Shown piece after piece: positions 30,170 to 38,431 of a stretch of 64,000 nucleotides of DNA. The DNA comes from Streptomyces sp. NBRC 110035 (GTDB taxonomy: Bacteria > Actinomycetota > Actinomycetes > Streptomycetales > Streptomycetaceae). Position 1 is the stretch's first letter. Each line of letters begins with the position of its first letter. The notes beneath the pieces were generated by a model, which saw nothing but the letters and a program-made list of their open reading frames with translations, was not told the DNA's origin and made no database searches. The DNA is taken from the NCBI RefSeq assembly GCF_000829695.1, contig NZ_BBNN01000018.1:248001-312000 (forward strand), in the 5' to 3' direction. A program made the translations under genes and the position numbers.

Positions 30170-31825
30170 ATGAACGCAGACGGCCGTACCAGGCTCGACC
30201 AGACTCCCGAGTGGACCGCACTGGCCAAGCACCGTGAGGAGCTCGGGGACCTGCGGTTGCGCGAGGTGTTCGCCGCCCACCCCGACCGGGGCACCGCGTA
30301 CACCCTCCGGGTCGGTGACCTGTACATCGACTACTCCAAGCACCTCGTCACCGACGACACCCTGCGGCTGCTGCGCGAACTGGCCGCGGCCACCGACGTG
30401 TTCGGGTTGCGCGACGCCATGTTCCGCGGTGAGCGGATCAACACCACCGAGGACCGGGCGGTCCTGCACACCGCCCTCAGGGCGCCGCGCGACGCGGTGG
30501 TCGAGGTCGACGGGGAGAACGTCGTCCCGGGCGTGCACGCCGTTCTCGACAAGATGGCCGACTTCGCCGACCGGGTGCGTTCCGGCGAGTGGACCGGACA
30601 CACCGGCAAGCGCATCCGCACCGTGGTCAACATCGGCATCGGCGGCTCCGACCTCGGCCCCGCGATGGCGTACGAGGCGCTGCGCGCCTTCACCGACCGC
30701 GACCTCACGGTCCGCTTCGTCTCCAACGTGGACGGATCCGACCTGCACGAGGCCACCCGCGGCCTGGACCCGGCCGAGACGCTGTTCGTCATCGCGTCCA
30801 AGACCTTCACCACCATCGAGACGGTCACCAACGCCACCTCCGCGCGGACCTGGCTGCTCGACGCGCTCGGCGACCGGGCCGCCGTCGCCAGGCACTTCGT
30901 CGCCCTGTCGACGAACGCGGAGAAGGTCGCCGACTTCGGCATCGACACCGCGAACATGTTCGAGTTCTGGGACTGGGTCGGCGGACGCTACTCGTACGAC
31001 TCGGCGATCGGCCTGTCGCTGATGATCGCCATCGGGCCGGACCGCTTCCGGGAGATGCTCGACGGGTTCCGCCTCGTCGACGACCACTTCCGCACCGCCC
31101 CCGCCGAGTCCAACGCGCCGCTGCTGCTGGGGCTGCTGGGCGTCTGGTACGGCAACTTCCTGGGCGCACAGTCGCACGCGGTGCTGCCGTACTCCCACTA
31201 CCTGTCGAAGTTCACCGCCTATCTCCAGCAGCTCGACATGGAGTCCAACGGCAAGTACGTAGGCCGGGACGGGCGCGAGGTCCAGTGGCAGACCGGCCCC
31301 GTCGTCTGGGGCACGCCGGGCACCAACGGGCAGCACGCCTACTACCAGCTGATCCACCAGGGGACGAAGCTGATCCCGGCGGACTTCATCGGCTTCGCCG
31401 AGCCGGTCGCCGAGCTGAGCGACGAACTCAAGGCGCAGCACGACCTGTTGATGGCCAACTTCTTCGCCCAGACGCAGGCCCTGGCCTTCGGCAAGACGCC
31501 GGACGAGGTGCGCGGCGAGGGAGTGCCCGAGGAACTGGTGCCGCACAAGACGTTCAAGGGCGACCACCCCACGACCACGGTCCTCGCGCGCGAGCTGACC
31601 CCGTCCGTCCTCGGCCAGCTCGTCGCCCTCTACGAGCACAAGGTGTTCGTGCAGGGCGCGGTCTGGAACATCGACTCCTTCGACCAGTGGGGCGTGGAGC
31701 TCGGCAAGGTGCTCGCCAAGCGCGTCGAACCCGCGCTCACCGAGGGCGCCGACGTGCCCGGCCTGGACGCCTCCAGCCGGGCCCTGGTCGCCACCTACCG
31801 GGAGCTGCGCGGCCGGAGCCGATAG
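30170..31825 (+). CDS. pgi: glucose-6-phosphate isomerase
   Basis: The 551-residue enzyme interconverts glucose-6-phosphate and fructose-6-phosphate, linking glycolysis to the pentose phosphate genes further along. Signature motifs: [18 protein letters not shown] (about 156), [17 protein letters not shown] (about 207), [19 protein letters not shown] (about 270), catalytic [16 protein letters not shown] (about 386; Glu/His region) and [21 protein letters not shown] (about 498). ATG 30170 (MNADGRTRL) is the conserved start; an ATG 21 codons upstream lacks conservation. A 15-bp terminator hairpin follows 5 nt after the stop. Confidence 0.97.
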   Translation: MNADGRTRLDQTPEWTALAKHREELGDLRLREVFAAHPDRGTAYTLRVGDLYIDYSKHLVTDDTLRLLRELAAATDVFGLRDAMFRGERINTTEDRAVLHTALRAPRDAVVEVDGENVVPGVHAVLDKMADFADRVRSGEWTGHTGKRIRTVVNIGIGGSDLGPAMAYEALRAFTDRDLTVRFVSNVDGSDLHEATRGLDPAETLFVIASKTFTTIETVTNATSARTWLLDALGDRAAVARHFVALSTNAEKVADFGIDTANMFEFWDWVGGRYSYDSAIGLSLMIAIGPDRFREMLDGFRLVDDHFRTAPAESNAPLLLGLLGVWYGNFLGAQSHAVLPYSHYLSKFTAYLQQLDMESNGKYVGRDGREVQWQTGPVVWGTPGTNGQHAYYQLIHQGTKLIPADFIGFAEPVAELSDELKAQHDLLMANFFAQTQALAFGKTPDEVRGEGVPEELVPHKTFKGDHPTTTVLARELTPSVLGQLVALYEHKVFVQGAVWNIDSFDQWGVELGKVLAKRVEPALTEGADVPGLDASSRALVATYRELRGRSR

Positions 31826-31830
31826 CGGAG

Positions 31831-31865
31831 CGGGAAGCGGACGGCGTGCTGCCGTCCGCTTCCCG
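31831..31865 (+). terminator. pgi terminator
   Basis: CGGGAAGCGGACGGC (31831-31845) and its exact reverse complement (31851-31865) with a GTGCT loop, immediately after pgi. Confidence 0.85.
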
Positions 31866-31926
31866 TGGAATCCCCCGTCGATATCATGACGACGACCATC
31901 ACGGCAGACGCTCGGGGGCGCTCACG

Positions 31927-32817
31927 TTGAGACGCGCACGCGGGAGTCGGACAGGCGGAACGCTCGGGGGCACGACGTTCCTGAAGCCCCGTCGGCTGGC
32001 GCGTGCGCTGTTCCACCCCGCGTGGACACCCGACTCGCTCGATCCGTCCATCGAACGGATCAAGCGCGTACGGATCATCGCCGGACCGGCCGCCACCCTC
32101 GGCGTGCACACCTTCCTCGCCGGCGGGTTCGACGTCACCGAGCCGCTGACGAACACCCTGACCGCGGCCCCGGTTCTCCGCCTCACCCCGCTGACGGTCG
32201 GCGTGATGCTCCTGGTGCGGCGGCGCACCGGCACCGTACGGCAACCGCGGGTACCGTCGGCCGACGCGCTCGGGAGGGAGGATCCGGGGCTGTTCCTGGC
32301 CCTGTGCCGGGTGATGCTGTTGCTCTTCGTCTTCGTCTTCGCCGCGGCGCTGCGGGTCTCCGGGAACTTCTTCGGCACGGGCGCCGTGCACCGCTCGCTG
32401 CCGGCCCTGTTCGCCGTCGTCACCTGCCGGCTGATGTCCCTGCCGGACCTGATCACCGGTGATCCGAAAGGACTCGGGCCCGCCCCGGGCGTCGTCTTCG
32501 TCCTGGCCGCCCCGGTGACCGTCACCGGGATCGCCCTGCTGGAACTGCGACGGCTCAAGCGGCGCTACGGCATCCGGCTGACGGACCACCCGGCGACCCG
32601 GGGCCCGTTCCCCGGACTCGTCCCGCAGACCCCGGCTCCGGCGCCGGAAACGGCATCACACCCGGTTTCCGTCTCCCCCCACGCCCCGGCGTCCGGTCAG
32701 CCGCACACGCCGGTGCGGGGGAACAACCCCCACGCCTCCCCGCAGTCCCCGTACGCCCCGGGCACGCCCGGCCTTCCGTCCGCACCGTCCGCCCCGCAGA
32801 ACCCGTACGTGCGCTGA
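31927..32817 (+). CDS. putative integral membrane protein with Pro-rich tail
   Basis: The protein (about 296 residues from TTG 31927) has an N-terminal cytoplasmic segment with FLKPRRLARALFHPAWTPDSLDPSIERIKRVR, four hydrophobic helices (about 60-80, 92-108, 128-150, 185-205) and a C-terminal tail of about 80 residues dominated by Pro, Ala and His (QTPAPAPETASHPVSVSPHAP). No catalytic or transport motif was recognised. The start is uncertain: no ATG or GTG is available in frame between the pgi terminator and the first conserved-looking residues, and TTG 31927 is preceded by a CGGGGGCG tract. It is converged upon by the ABC permease gene. Confidence 0.6.
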   Translation: MRRARGSRTGGTLGGTTFLKPRRLARALFHPAWTPDSLDPSIERIKRVRIIAGPAATLGVHTFLAGGFDVTEPLTNTLTAAPVLRLTPLTVGVMLLVRRRTGTVRQPRVPSADALGREDPGLFLALCRVMLLLFVFVFAAALRVSGNFFGTGAVHRSLPALFAVVTCRLMSLPDLITGDPKGLGPAPGVVFVLAAPVTVTGIALLELRRLKRRYGIRLTDHPATRGPFPGLVPQTPAPAPETASHPVSVSPHAPASGQPHTPVRGNNPHASPQSPYAPGTPGLPSAPSAPQNPYVR

Positions 32818-33079
32818 CCCACCGGAGAACGGTGGCGTTTCTCCGGGGGGTGCAGCCGATCAGGGCAGCGGAATCCACAGGTCAGGGACGGAGGTTCCGT
32901 CGCTCCAGGGGATCAACCCGTCCCGGCAGGGCGCCCTGTGGGCTGCCACCTCTGCGGAGATCGTCGAAGACCTTGTACCGGAACGCGCAACGCTTGACCC
33001 CCTGCTCCATGACGCGGGACGCGACCCGGGGAACCCCTTCGCGCACCCACCTGCCGCAGCACCCGGGACCGTCAGGCCG
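32818..33079. other. 262-bp convergent gap with gene-like remnants
   Basis: On the minus strand a frame ends PWSDGTSVPDLWIPLP at a stop near 32870, and the region up to 33040 stays open without a convincing start; on the plus strand TSAEIVEDLVPERATLDPLLHDAG is open around 32950-33020. Either could be a decayed gene end. No complete gene is called. Confidence 0.3.
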
Positions 33080-35362
33080 TCACGTGACCGCGCTCAGGGT
33101 GTCCGCGAGGCGGCGCCGGGCCGCGCGGGCCGCCGGGAGGGTCGCCAGGGCGGCGGCGCCCAGGACGGCGGCGGCGGCGAGCAGCACCAGGAGCGCGGAG
33201 GAGGGACCCCGGGCGATTCCGGCGCCGATGCCGCTCGACCGTCCCTGGGCGTCGATCAGCCAGTGCGCCAGCGGCAGCCCCAGCCCCATGGCGACCAGCA
33301 CGGCGGCCAGTGCCGTGCAGGAGGTGCCCGTGACCGTGATCCCGGTGATCTGCCGGGGCGAGAGGCCGATCGCCTTGAGCGCGAGCAGGTCCCGTTCGCC
33401 CTCGCGCACCGTGCCACCGATCGCGGTGAGCAGCCCGATCAGCCCGATCAGGGCGAGCACGGCGATCAGCCCGACGACGACCGCGCGCACCGCGGACAGC
33501 CCCTCGGCGGGGTTGGTCACCCTACGCACGTCCAGCCTGCCGTCTCCCGCCCCGGCCAGCCGCTCGGCGACGGCCGCGGGGTCGGCGCCCGGGTCCAGCC
33601 GGACCTGGTAGAGAGCGGGCCTCAGCCCGGGGTCGTTGCCGCGGAGGGTGTCGAGCGAGGTGGAGATGACCCGTCCGGCGTTCTCGGGCTCGATGCTGCG
33701 GCCGACGATGTGCAGGATCTGCGGCCGGTCGCCGACGGTCACCCGCACCCAGTCGCCGACCCGGACATGCAGCAGGTCCAGCAGCCCCTGCCCGGCCACC
33801 GCCTCGTCGGGTCCGTGCGCGGCTCGGCCCTCGGCCAGGGCGAACGGGTAGGGCTCCCGGCGGGTGCCGAAGCCGCGCAGCGCGATCGTCGAGGTCTGGC
33901 CGGGGACCAGGGCGGCCACCTCCACGCCCGGGTGGGCGGCGGCGACCTGCGGATCGCGTTCCAGCAGGGCGCGGGCCTCCCGGTCGCCGAGCGAGGCGTC
34001 CGCGCGGACGCTGAGCGCGGCGGGCAGCCCCACCCGCTCCGGGCTGCTGTGGAAGCGGTCGATGGTGGTCCACGCGCTCAGCGCCGTCACGATCAGCAGC
34101 AGCGGCAACGCCAGCCTGGCCACCGTGCCCAGGGAACGCGGACGGCGGCTGAACGCCTTGTGCCCGCCCAGGACCAGTGCGGGCGGCACCCGGGCCCCCA
34201 GCGCCCGTCGCGCCACCCCCGTCAGCCGGCCCGCCTCCGGTGCCGCCGGTCTGGGCACCGGCACCGACGGCACCCGGCCCGCCCGCCACGCCGCGAGCCC
34301 GGTGGTGGCGCCGATGAACAGCACCGCCCCCACGGGTACGGCGAACAGCGCCACGGTGTGTCCCGGCAGCCCCTGCCACACGCCGACCGCGTCCCCGAGC
34401 CGGCCCGGTGTCCCGCTGCCCAGCGCCTCGGTCAGCGCGGCGGCCGCCACCGCGCCCAGCAGGGCGTAGCCCAGATGCTGGAGCAGGAAGACGCGGACGA
34501 CCTGACCCGGGGTGAAGCCGATCGCCTTGAGGACGGAGATGTCCCGCAGGTGCCCCCGGATCCGGGTGCTGATCGCCCCGTGCACCGCGAACCCGGCGGC
34601 GACCAGCGCGCCGGTCCCGAACAGGCCGAGGACCTGGCCGAGCAGCCGGTTGTCGCCCTGCGCCGCGGCCCGCGCCTGCTGCCAGGTGGAGACCTCGCCG
34701 ATGGCGCCGGCGCCCAGCACCGTCACCGCACGCTGCACCGCGTACCCGGTGTCGGCGGGGTCGGTCAGCCGCAGCCCGGTCACCCGGCCGTCGGGGTCGG
34801 TCACGGCCGACGGCAGGGCCCACACCAGGCCGGGCTGTTCCCCCGGCCGGTAGCGCGGCTCGGCGCTGTCGGCGACGCCCACCACGGTCAGGGTCCGCGC
34901 GGTGCCGGGCAGGGTGAGGGTGTCACCGGGCGTGGTGAGCAGGGCACGGGCGAGACTGCTCTCCAGGACCACGCCGTCGGGGACGGCGTGGTCCAGCCAG
35001 TGCCCGGAGGTGATCAGCGGGCGGCCGGTCCCGGGCTGTCCGACCGTGCCGCGCAGTTCGGCGGAGGCCCGGCTGCCGCGGGCAGCAAGGGTCACGGAGG
35101 CCGTGGGGTGGGGGCCGGAGACGGACTCCACCCCGTCCAGGTCCGCCAGCTTCGAGGCATCGGCCGAGACGGTGGTGTGCAGGGTGACGTGGGCGCCGCG
35201 GGCCTGGGTGAAGGTCCGCTGCCAGGGGTTGGTGGCGTATCCGAACAGGGCCGTGGCCAGCAGCAGGGACGCGACGACACCCGCGGTGGCGAGGACCAGG
35301 AACAGCGCCTCGCCGCGGTGCGCGCGCAGATCGGAGTGTGCCCAGCGCAGGGTCGCTCGCAC
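33080..35362 (-). CDS. FtsX-like ABC transporter permease
   Basis: The 760-residue permease has the two-block layout of the MacB/FtsX exporter family: a first helix at residues 15-40, a large extracellular domain, three helices around 235-350, a second extracellular domain (about 430-600), and three terminal helices (about 640-750). FtsX-type cores LRDISVLKAIGFTPGQVVRVFLLQHL and ERDLLALKAIGLSPRQITGI are seen at the two cytoplasmic coupling sites. Start is GTG 35362, 9 nt after AGGAG. It pairs with the upstream ATPase gene. Substrates for such transporters include lipids, peptides and drugs; none can be assigned. Confidence 0.88.
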   Translation of the reverse strand: MRATLRWAHSDLRAHRGEALFLVLATAGVVASLLLATALFGYATNPWQRTFTQARGAHVTLHTTVSADASKLADLDGVESVSGPHPTASVTLAARGSRASAELRGTVGQPGTGRPLITSGHWLDHAVPDGVVLESSLARALLTTPGDTLTLPGTARTLTVVGVADSAEPRYRPGEQPGLVWALPSAVTDPDGRVTGLRLTDPADTGYAVQRAVTVLGAGAIGEVSTWQQARAAAQGDNRLLGQVLGLFGTGALVAAGFAVHGAISTRIRGHLRDISVLKAIGFTPGQVVRVFLLQHLGYALLGAVAAAALTEALGSGTPGRLGDAVGVWQGLPGHTVALFAVPVGAVLFIGATTGLAAWRAGRVPSVPVPRPAAPEAGRLTGVARRALGARVPPALVLGGHKAFSRRPRSLGTVARLALPLLLIVTALSAWTTIDRFHSSPERVGLPAALSVRADASLGDREARALLERDPQVAAAHPGVEVAALVPGQTSTIALRGFGTRREPYPFALAEGRAAHGPDEAVAGQGLLDLLHVRVGDWVRVTVGDRPQILHIVGRSIEPENAGRVISTSLDTLRGNDPGLRPALYQVRLDPGADPAAVAERLAGAGDGRLDVRRVTNPAEGLSAVRAVVVGLIAVLALIGLIGLLTAIGGTVREGERDLLALKAIGLSPRQITGITVTGTSCTALAAVLVAMGLGLPLAHWLIDAQGRSSGIGAGIARGPSSALLVLLAAAAVLGAAALATLPAARAARRRLADTLSAVT

Positions 35363-35475
35363 CGGCGTCAGCTCCTTCGCCCGCGCCGGACGCCCGGACC
35401 GTCGTACACCCGCATGCCCGTCCTTCGTCAGTCCTGGTCGGTCCCGTGTCTGGTCGGTTCCTGGTCGGCCCCCGG

Positions 35476-36225
35476 TCAGTCCCTGAGTTCCAGCACCCCG
35501 GACGTGCCGCGGCCGCGCGACGGCGTCCCGTCGAGTTCCGCGTCGTCGGCGATCCGTCCGTCGAAGAAGCTGATCACCCGGTCGGCGGCGCTCGCCAGCC
35601 GGGCGTCGTGCGTGACCAGGACGATCGTCTGCCCGCGCTGGTGGAAGCGGGACAGCAGCCGCATCACCTCGCGGGTGCCCTTGCTGTCCAGACTGCCGGC
35701 GGGTTCGTCGGCCAGCAGCAGCGGCGGATGGTTGACCAGGGCACGGGCCAGCGCGGCCCGCTGCTGCTCACCGCCGGACAGCTCGCCGGGCATGCTCCGC
35801 TCCTTGCCCGTCAGGCCCAGCTCGGCCAGCAGCTCCTCCCGGCCGGCGCGGGCCTTCTTCGGCGGGGTCCCGGCGAGCAGGGCCGGCAGTTCCACGTTGT
35901 CGGCGACCGACAGGTTCGAGACGAGGTTGAAGAACTGGAAGACGATCCCGATGCGCTTCCTGCGCTCCACCGCCCAGCGGGCCTCGCCGTAGGCGTCGGT
36001 GCGCTCGCCGTCCAGCCAGATGTTGCCGGCGTCCGGTCGCTGGAGCCCGCCGAGCAGGTGCAGCAGGGTCGACTTGCCGGCCCCGGACGGGCCGGTGACC
36101 GCCACGAACTCGCCGCGCTTCACCCGCAGACCGACCCCGCGCACCGCGTGTGCCGGGGCTCCCTCGCCGTGGTGCGTCTTGACCAGGCCTTCGGCGCGCA
36201 GCACGAGGGCGTGGCTCTCGCTCAC
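35476..36225 (-). CDS. ABC transporter ATP-binding protein (LolD/MacB type)
   Basis: About 249 residues from GTG 36225. Walker A GPSGAGKSTLLHLLGG (about 43), Q-loop FQFFNLVSNLSVADNVELP (about 87), signature LSGGEQQRAALARALVNHP (about 144), Walker B LLLADEPAGSLD and switch His in VLVTHD are all intact. The GTG overlaps the PadR stop codon by 4 nt (GTGA), so the ATPase is translationally coupled to its regulator. The partner permease starts 113 nt downstream; the gap contains short CTGGTCGG repeats. Confidence 0.9.
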   Translation of the reverse strand: MSESHALVLRAEGLVKTHHGEGAPAHAVRGVGLRVKRGEFVAVTGPSGAGKSTLLHLLGGLQRPDAGNIWLDGERTDAYGEARWAVERRKRIGIVFQFFNLVSNLSVADNVELPALLAGTPPKKARAGREELLAELGLTGKERSMPGELSGGEQQRAALARALVNHPPLLLADEPAGSLDSKGTREVMRLLSRFHQRGQTIVLVTHDARLASAADRVISFFDGRIADDAELDGTPSRGRGTSGVLELRD

Positions 36226-36737
36226 TCCAGCTCCTCCAGCTCTTCCTGGCACCGCTCCAGCCAGTCGAGGTCGGCCTGCAGGTGCAGCATCGCGCCCTCG
36301 ATCAGCAGATGGGCGACGCGGTTGTCCCGGTCTTCGGCGGCGGCCAGCTTCGACAGCTGCCGCATGGTGTTGAGGTACTGGCGCCGCTGCCGGTTGATCA
36401 GGGCGATCCGGTCGGCGAGGCCGGTCTGCGGGGCGAGGGCCAGCTTCATGAAGAACTCGTCCCGCACCCGCGGCTCGTCCGCGGTCTCCTCGTACCAGGC
36501 GCGCAGCGCCTCCCGCCCGGCGTCGGTGAGGTGGTAGACCTTCTTGTTGGGCCGGCTGGACTGCTCGACGTCCTCGCCCTCGATCAGCCCCGACTTCTCG
36601 AGGCGGCCCAGGGTGACGTAGATCTGGCCGACGTTCGGCTGAGGGTACGCGGAGCCCAGCAGTTGCTCAAGGTCCTGCTTCAGCTCGTAGCCGTGGGCCG
36701 GGCCGCGGGCGAGCAGGGCCAGCAGGGACTGCCGCAC
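36222..36737 (-). CDS. PadR-family transcriptional regulator
   Basis: The 171-residue protein has a winged-helix domain (RQSLLALLARGPAHGYELKQDLEQLLGSAYPQPNVGQIYVTLGRLEKSGLIEGE, residues 2-55) and a C-terminal helical dimerisation segment (LINRQRRQYLNTMRQLSKL, LLIEGAMLHLQADLDWLERCQEELEELE). PadR regulators commonly repress an adjacent multidrug-type ABC exporter and are released by its substrate, which fits this operon. Start GTG 36737 has a GGAGGAGA site 8 nt upstream, better than ATG 36794. Overlapping palindromes lie about 80 bp upstream and probably form its operator. Confidence 0.9.
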   Translation of the reverse strand: MRQSLLALLARGPAHGYELKQDLEQLLGSAYPQPNVGQIYVTLGRLEKSGLIEGEDVEQSSRPNKKVYHLTDAGREALRAWYEETADEPRVRDEFFMKLALAPQTGLADRIALINRQRRQYLNTMRQLSKLAAAEDRDNRVAHLLIEGAMLHLQADLDWLERCQEELEELE

Positions 36738-36814
36738 TCGTGCTCTCCTCCCCGCGCCTTCGTGCCCGCGCCCGATGCCGTGTCCCGCGCACACGGGATG
36801 TGCCGCACGCCCTA

Positions 36815-36838
36815 GTATCGCCGATACCTAACAGGTAT
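36815..36838. promoter_or_regulatory. overlapping palindromes between padR and a solute-binding protein gene
   Basis: GTATCG-C-CGATAC (36815-36827) and ATACCT-AAC-AGGTAT (36824-36838) are perfect interrupted palindromes that overlap by four bases in a divergent promoter region. The second has a 13-nt core, TACCTAACAGGTA, found in reverse complement at 38236-38248. They are candidate PadR operators. Confidence 0.55.
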
Positions 36839-36912
36839 ACATGGCCACTGACCCCGGCAAGGGTGCCGGGGGTGCCGGACAGTACCGGTCACGGGTGCAC
36901 AGGGAGGAACCT

Positions 36913-38187
36913 ATGCGGTGGATCCGTGCCGCGGGTAGGGGCCTTCTCGTCCTCGCCGTGCTCCTGGCCGTGGGGGTGGCCTCCGGGGCGCGCGCCGACC
37001 AGGTCGCCCCCGGTGGCGGGCGCGGCCCGCTCACCCTGGCCACCGCGGGGGACCTCACCGGCTATCTCGGCCCGCTGCTCGACGGCTGGAACCGCACCCG
37101 TCCCGGCGAGGAGGTCACCCTCGTCGAGCTGCCCGACTCGGCCGACGAGACCCGCGCGCAGATGATCACCGACCTGCGCGACGCCGGCCGCGGCCGTTTC
37201 GACGTGCTCAACATCGACGTCAGCTGGACCTCGGAGTTCGCCGCCGGAGGCTGGATCCGCCCGCTGCCTCGCGACCGCTTCCCGCTGGACGCCTTCCTGC
37301 CGGGTGTCGTGGACACCGCGACCTACGACGGCCGGCTGTACGCGGTCCCGTACGTGACCAACGCCGGGCTGCTCCTGTACCGCGCGGACGTGCTCGACGC
37401 CGAGGGGGTGGCACCGCCGCGTACCTGGGACGACCTGGAGCGGGCCGCGAAGACCCTCGCCCCGGCGCACGGACTCGACGGCTACGCGGGCCAGTTCCTG
37501 CCCTACGAGGGCCTGACCGTCAACGCGGCCGAGGCCGTCTACTCGGCGGGCGGCACCATCCTGGGCGACGAGGGCGAGCGCGTCACCGTCGACTCCCGGG
37601 CGGCCCGCGAGGGCATCGGGTTCCTCGCCCGCGGGGTCCGCGACGGCTGGATCCCCCAGGAGGCGCTGGCCTGCAAGGAGGAGGAGTCCAAGCAGGCCTT
37701 CCAGGACGGCAGGCTGCTCTTCCTGCGCAACTGGCCCTACGCCTACGTCGCCGCGTCGGCCGAGGGTTCCGCGGTCGCCGGGAAGGTCGGCGCCGTGCCC
37801 CTGCCGGGGCCGGACGGGCCGGGGACCAGTGTCCTCGGCGGTTCCAACCTCGCCGTGGCCGCCCACGCGCGGCACCCCGACTCCGCCGCGCGGCTGATCA
37901 CGTACCTCACCAGCGACTCCGTCCAGCGCCGGGTGCTCACCCGCGGCGCGCTGCCGCCCGTCCGGGCCGCGCTGTACGACGACCCGGAACTGGTCCGGCG
38001 GTTCCCGTACCTGCCGACGCTGCGCGAGAGCGTGCTCGCCGCGGCCCCGCGCCCCAAGAGTCCGCGCTACGACCAGGTGAGCCTGGTCGTGCAGGCGGTG
38101 GTGCGCGACGCGATGACCGGGCGGCAGACGCCCGGGTCCGCGGTGCGACGGCTGGCACGCGAACTCGCCGCCGTCTCCGCGCGCTAG
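36913..38187 (+). CDS. extracellular solute-binding protein (family 1, sugar type), orphan
   Basis: The 424-residue protein begins with a signal sequence (MRWIRAAGRGLLVLAVLLAVGVASGARAD) and no lipobox Cys, followed by a family 1 sugar-binding fold: LTLATAGDLTGYLGPLLDGWNRTRPGEEVTLVELP, DVLNIDVSWTSEFAAGGWIRPLP (about 100), YAVPYVTNAGLLLYRADVL (about 138) and FLRNWPYAYVAA (about 271). No permease or ATPase is adjacent on the plus strand, so it either serves a transporter elsewhere or, given the divergent PadR-ABC exporter, a different role. ATG 36913 lies behind AGGGAGGA. The sugar is unknown. Confidence 0.85.
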   Translation: MRWIRAAGRGLLVLAVLLAVGVASGARADQVAPGGGRGPLTLATAGDLTGYLGPLLDGWNRTRPGEEVTLVELPDSADETRAQMITDLRDAGRGRFDVLNIDVSWTSEFAAGGWIRPLPRDRFPLDAFLPGVVDTATYDGRLYAVPYVTNAGLLLYRADVLDAEGVAPPRTWDDLERAAKTLAPAHGLDGYAGQFLPYEGLTVNAAEAVYSAGGTILGDEGERVTVDSRAAREGIGFLARGVRDGWIPQEALACKEEESKQAFQDGRLLFLRNWPYAYVAASAEGSAVAGKVGAVPLPGPDGPGTSVLGGSNLAVAAHARHPDSAARLITYLTSDSVQRRVLTRGALPPVRAALYDDPELVRRFPYLPTLRESVLAAAPRPKSPRYDQVSLVVQAVVRDAMTGRQTPGSAVRRLARELAAVSAR

Positions 38188-38233
38188 ACGCGCCGCCCGC
38201 CCCCGGCGCCGCTCACCCGGACCTCCCTCTCCA

Positions 38234-38250
38234 GTTACCTGTTAGGTAAC
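38234..38250. promoter_or_regulatory. palindrome upstream of the alpha-glucosidase gene
   Basis: GTTACCT-GTT-AGGTAAC is a perfect 17-bp interrupted palindrome. Its core TACCTGTTAGGTA is the exact reverse complement of the core at 36825-36837, and a half-site TACCTAACA recurs at 38354-38362. It lies in the 244-bp gap before the GH13 gene and may bind the same regulator. The GTTAC/GTAAC arms also resemble a BldD-type half site. Confidence 0.5.
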
Positions 38251-38431
38251 ACGGATGTCTCGACCGTGCCCGCTATATCCCATGAAGAGACGGTTTTCTT
38301 ACGGCAGCCATCCGGTAGCTTGCGCCATGTCATTGACACCTCCGCGACACGCCTACCTAACATGCATGCATAACGGCGACGGCGCCGTCGGCCCGGGAAT
38401 CCCGGGTCTCCGCACGCACAGACAGGTCGAC

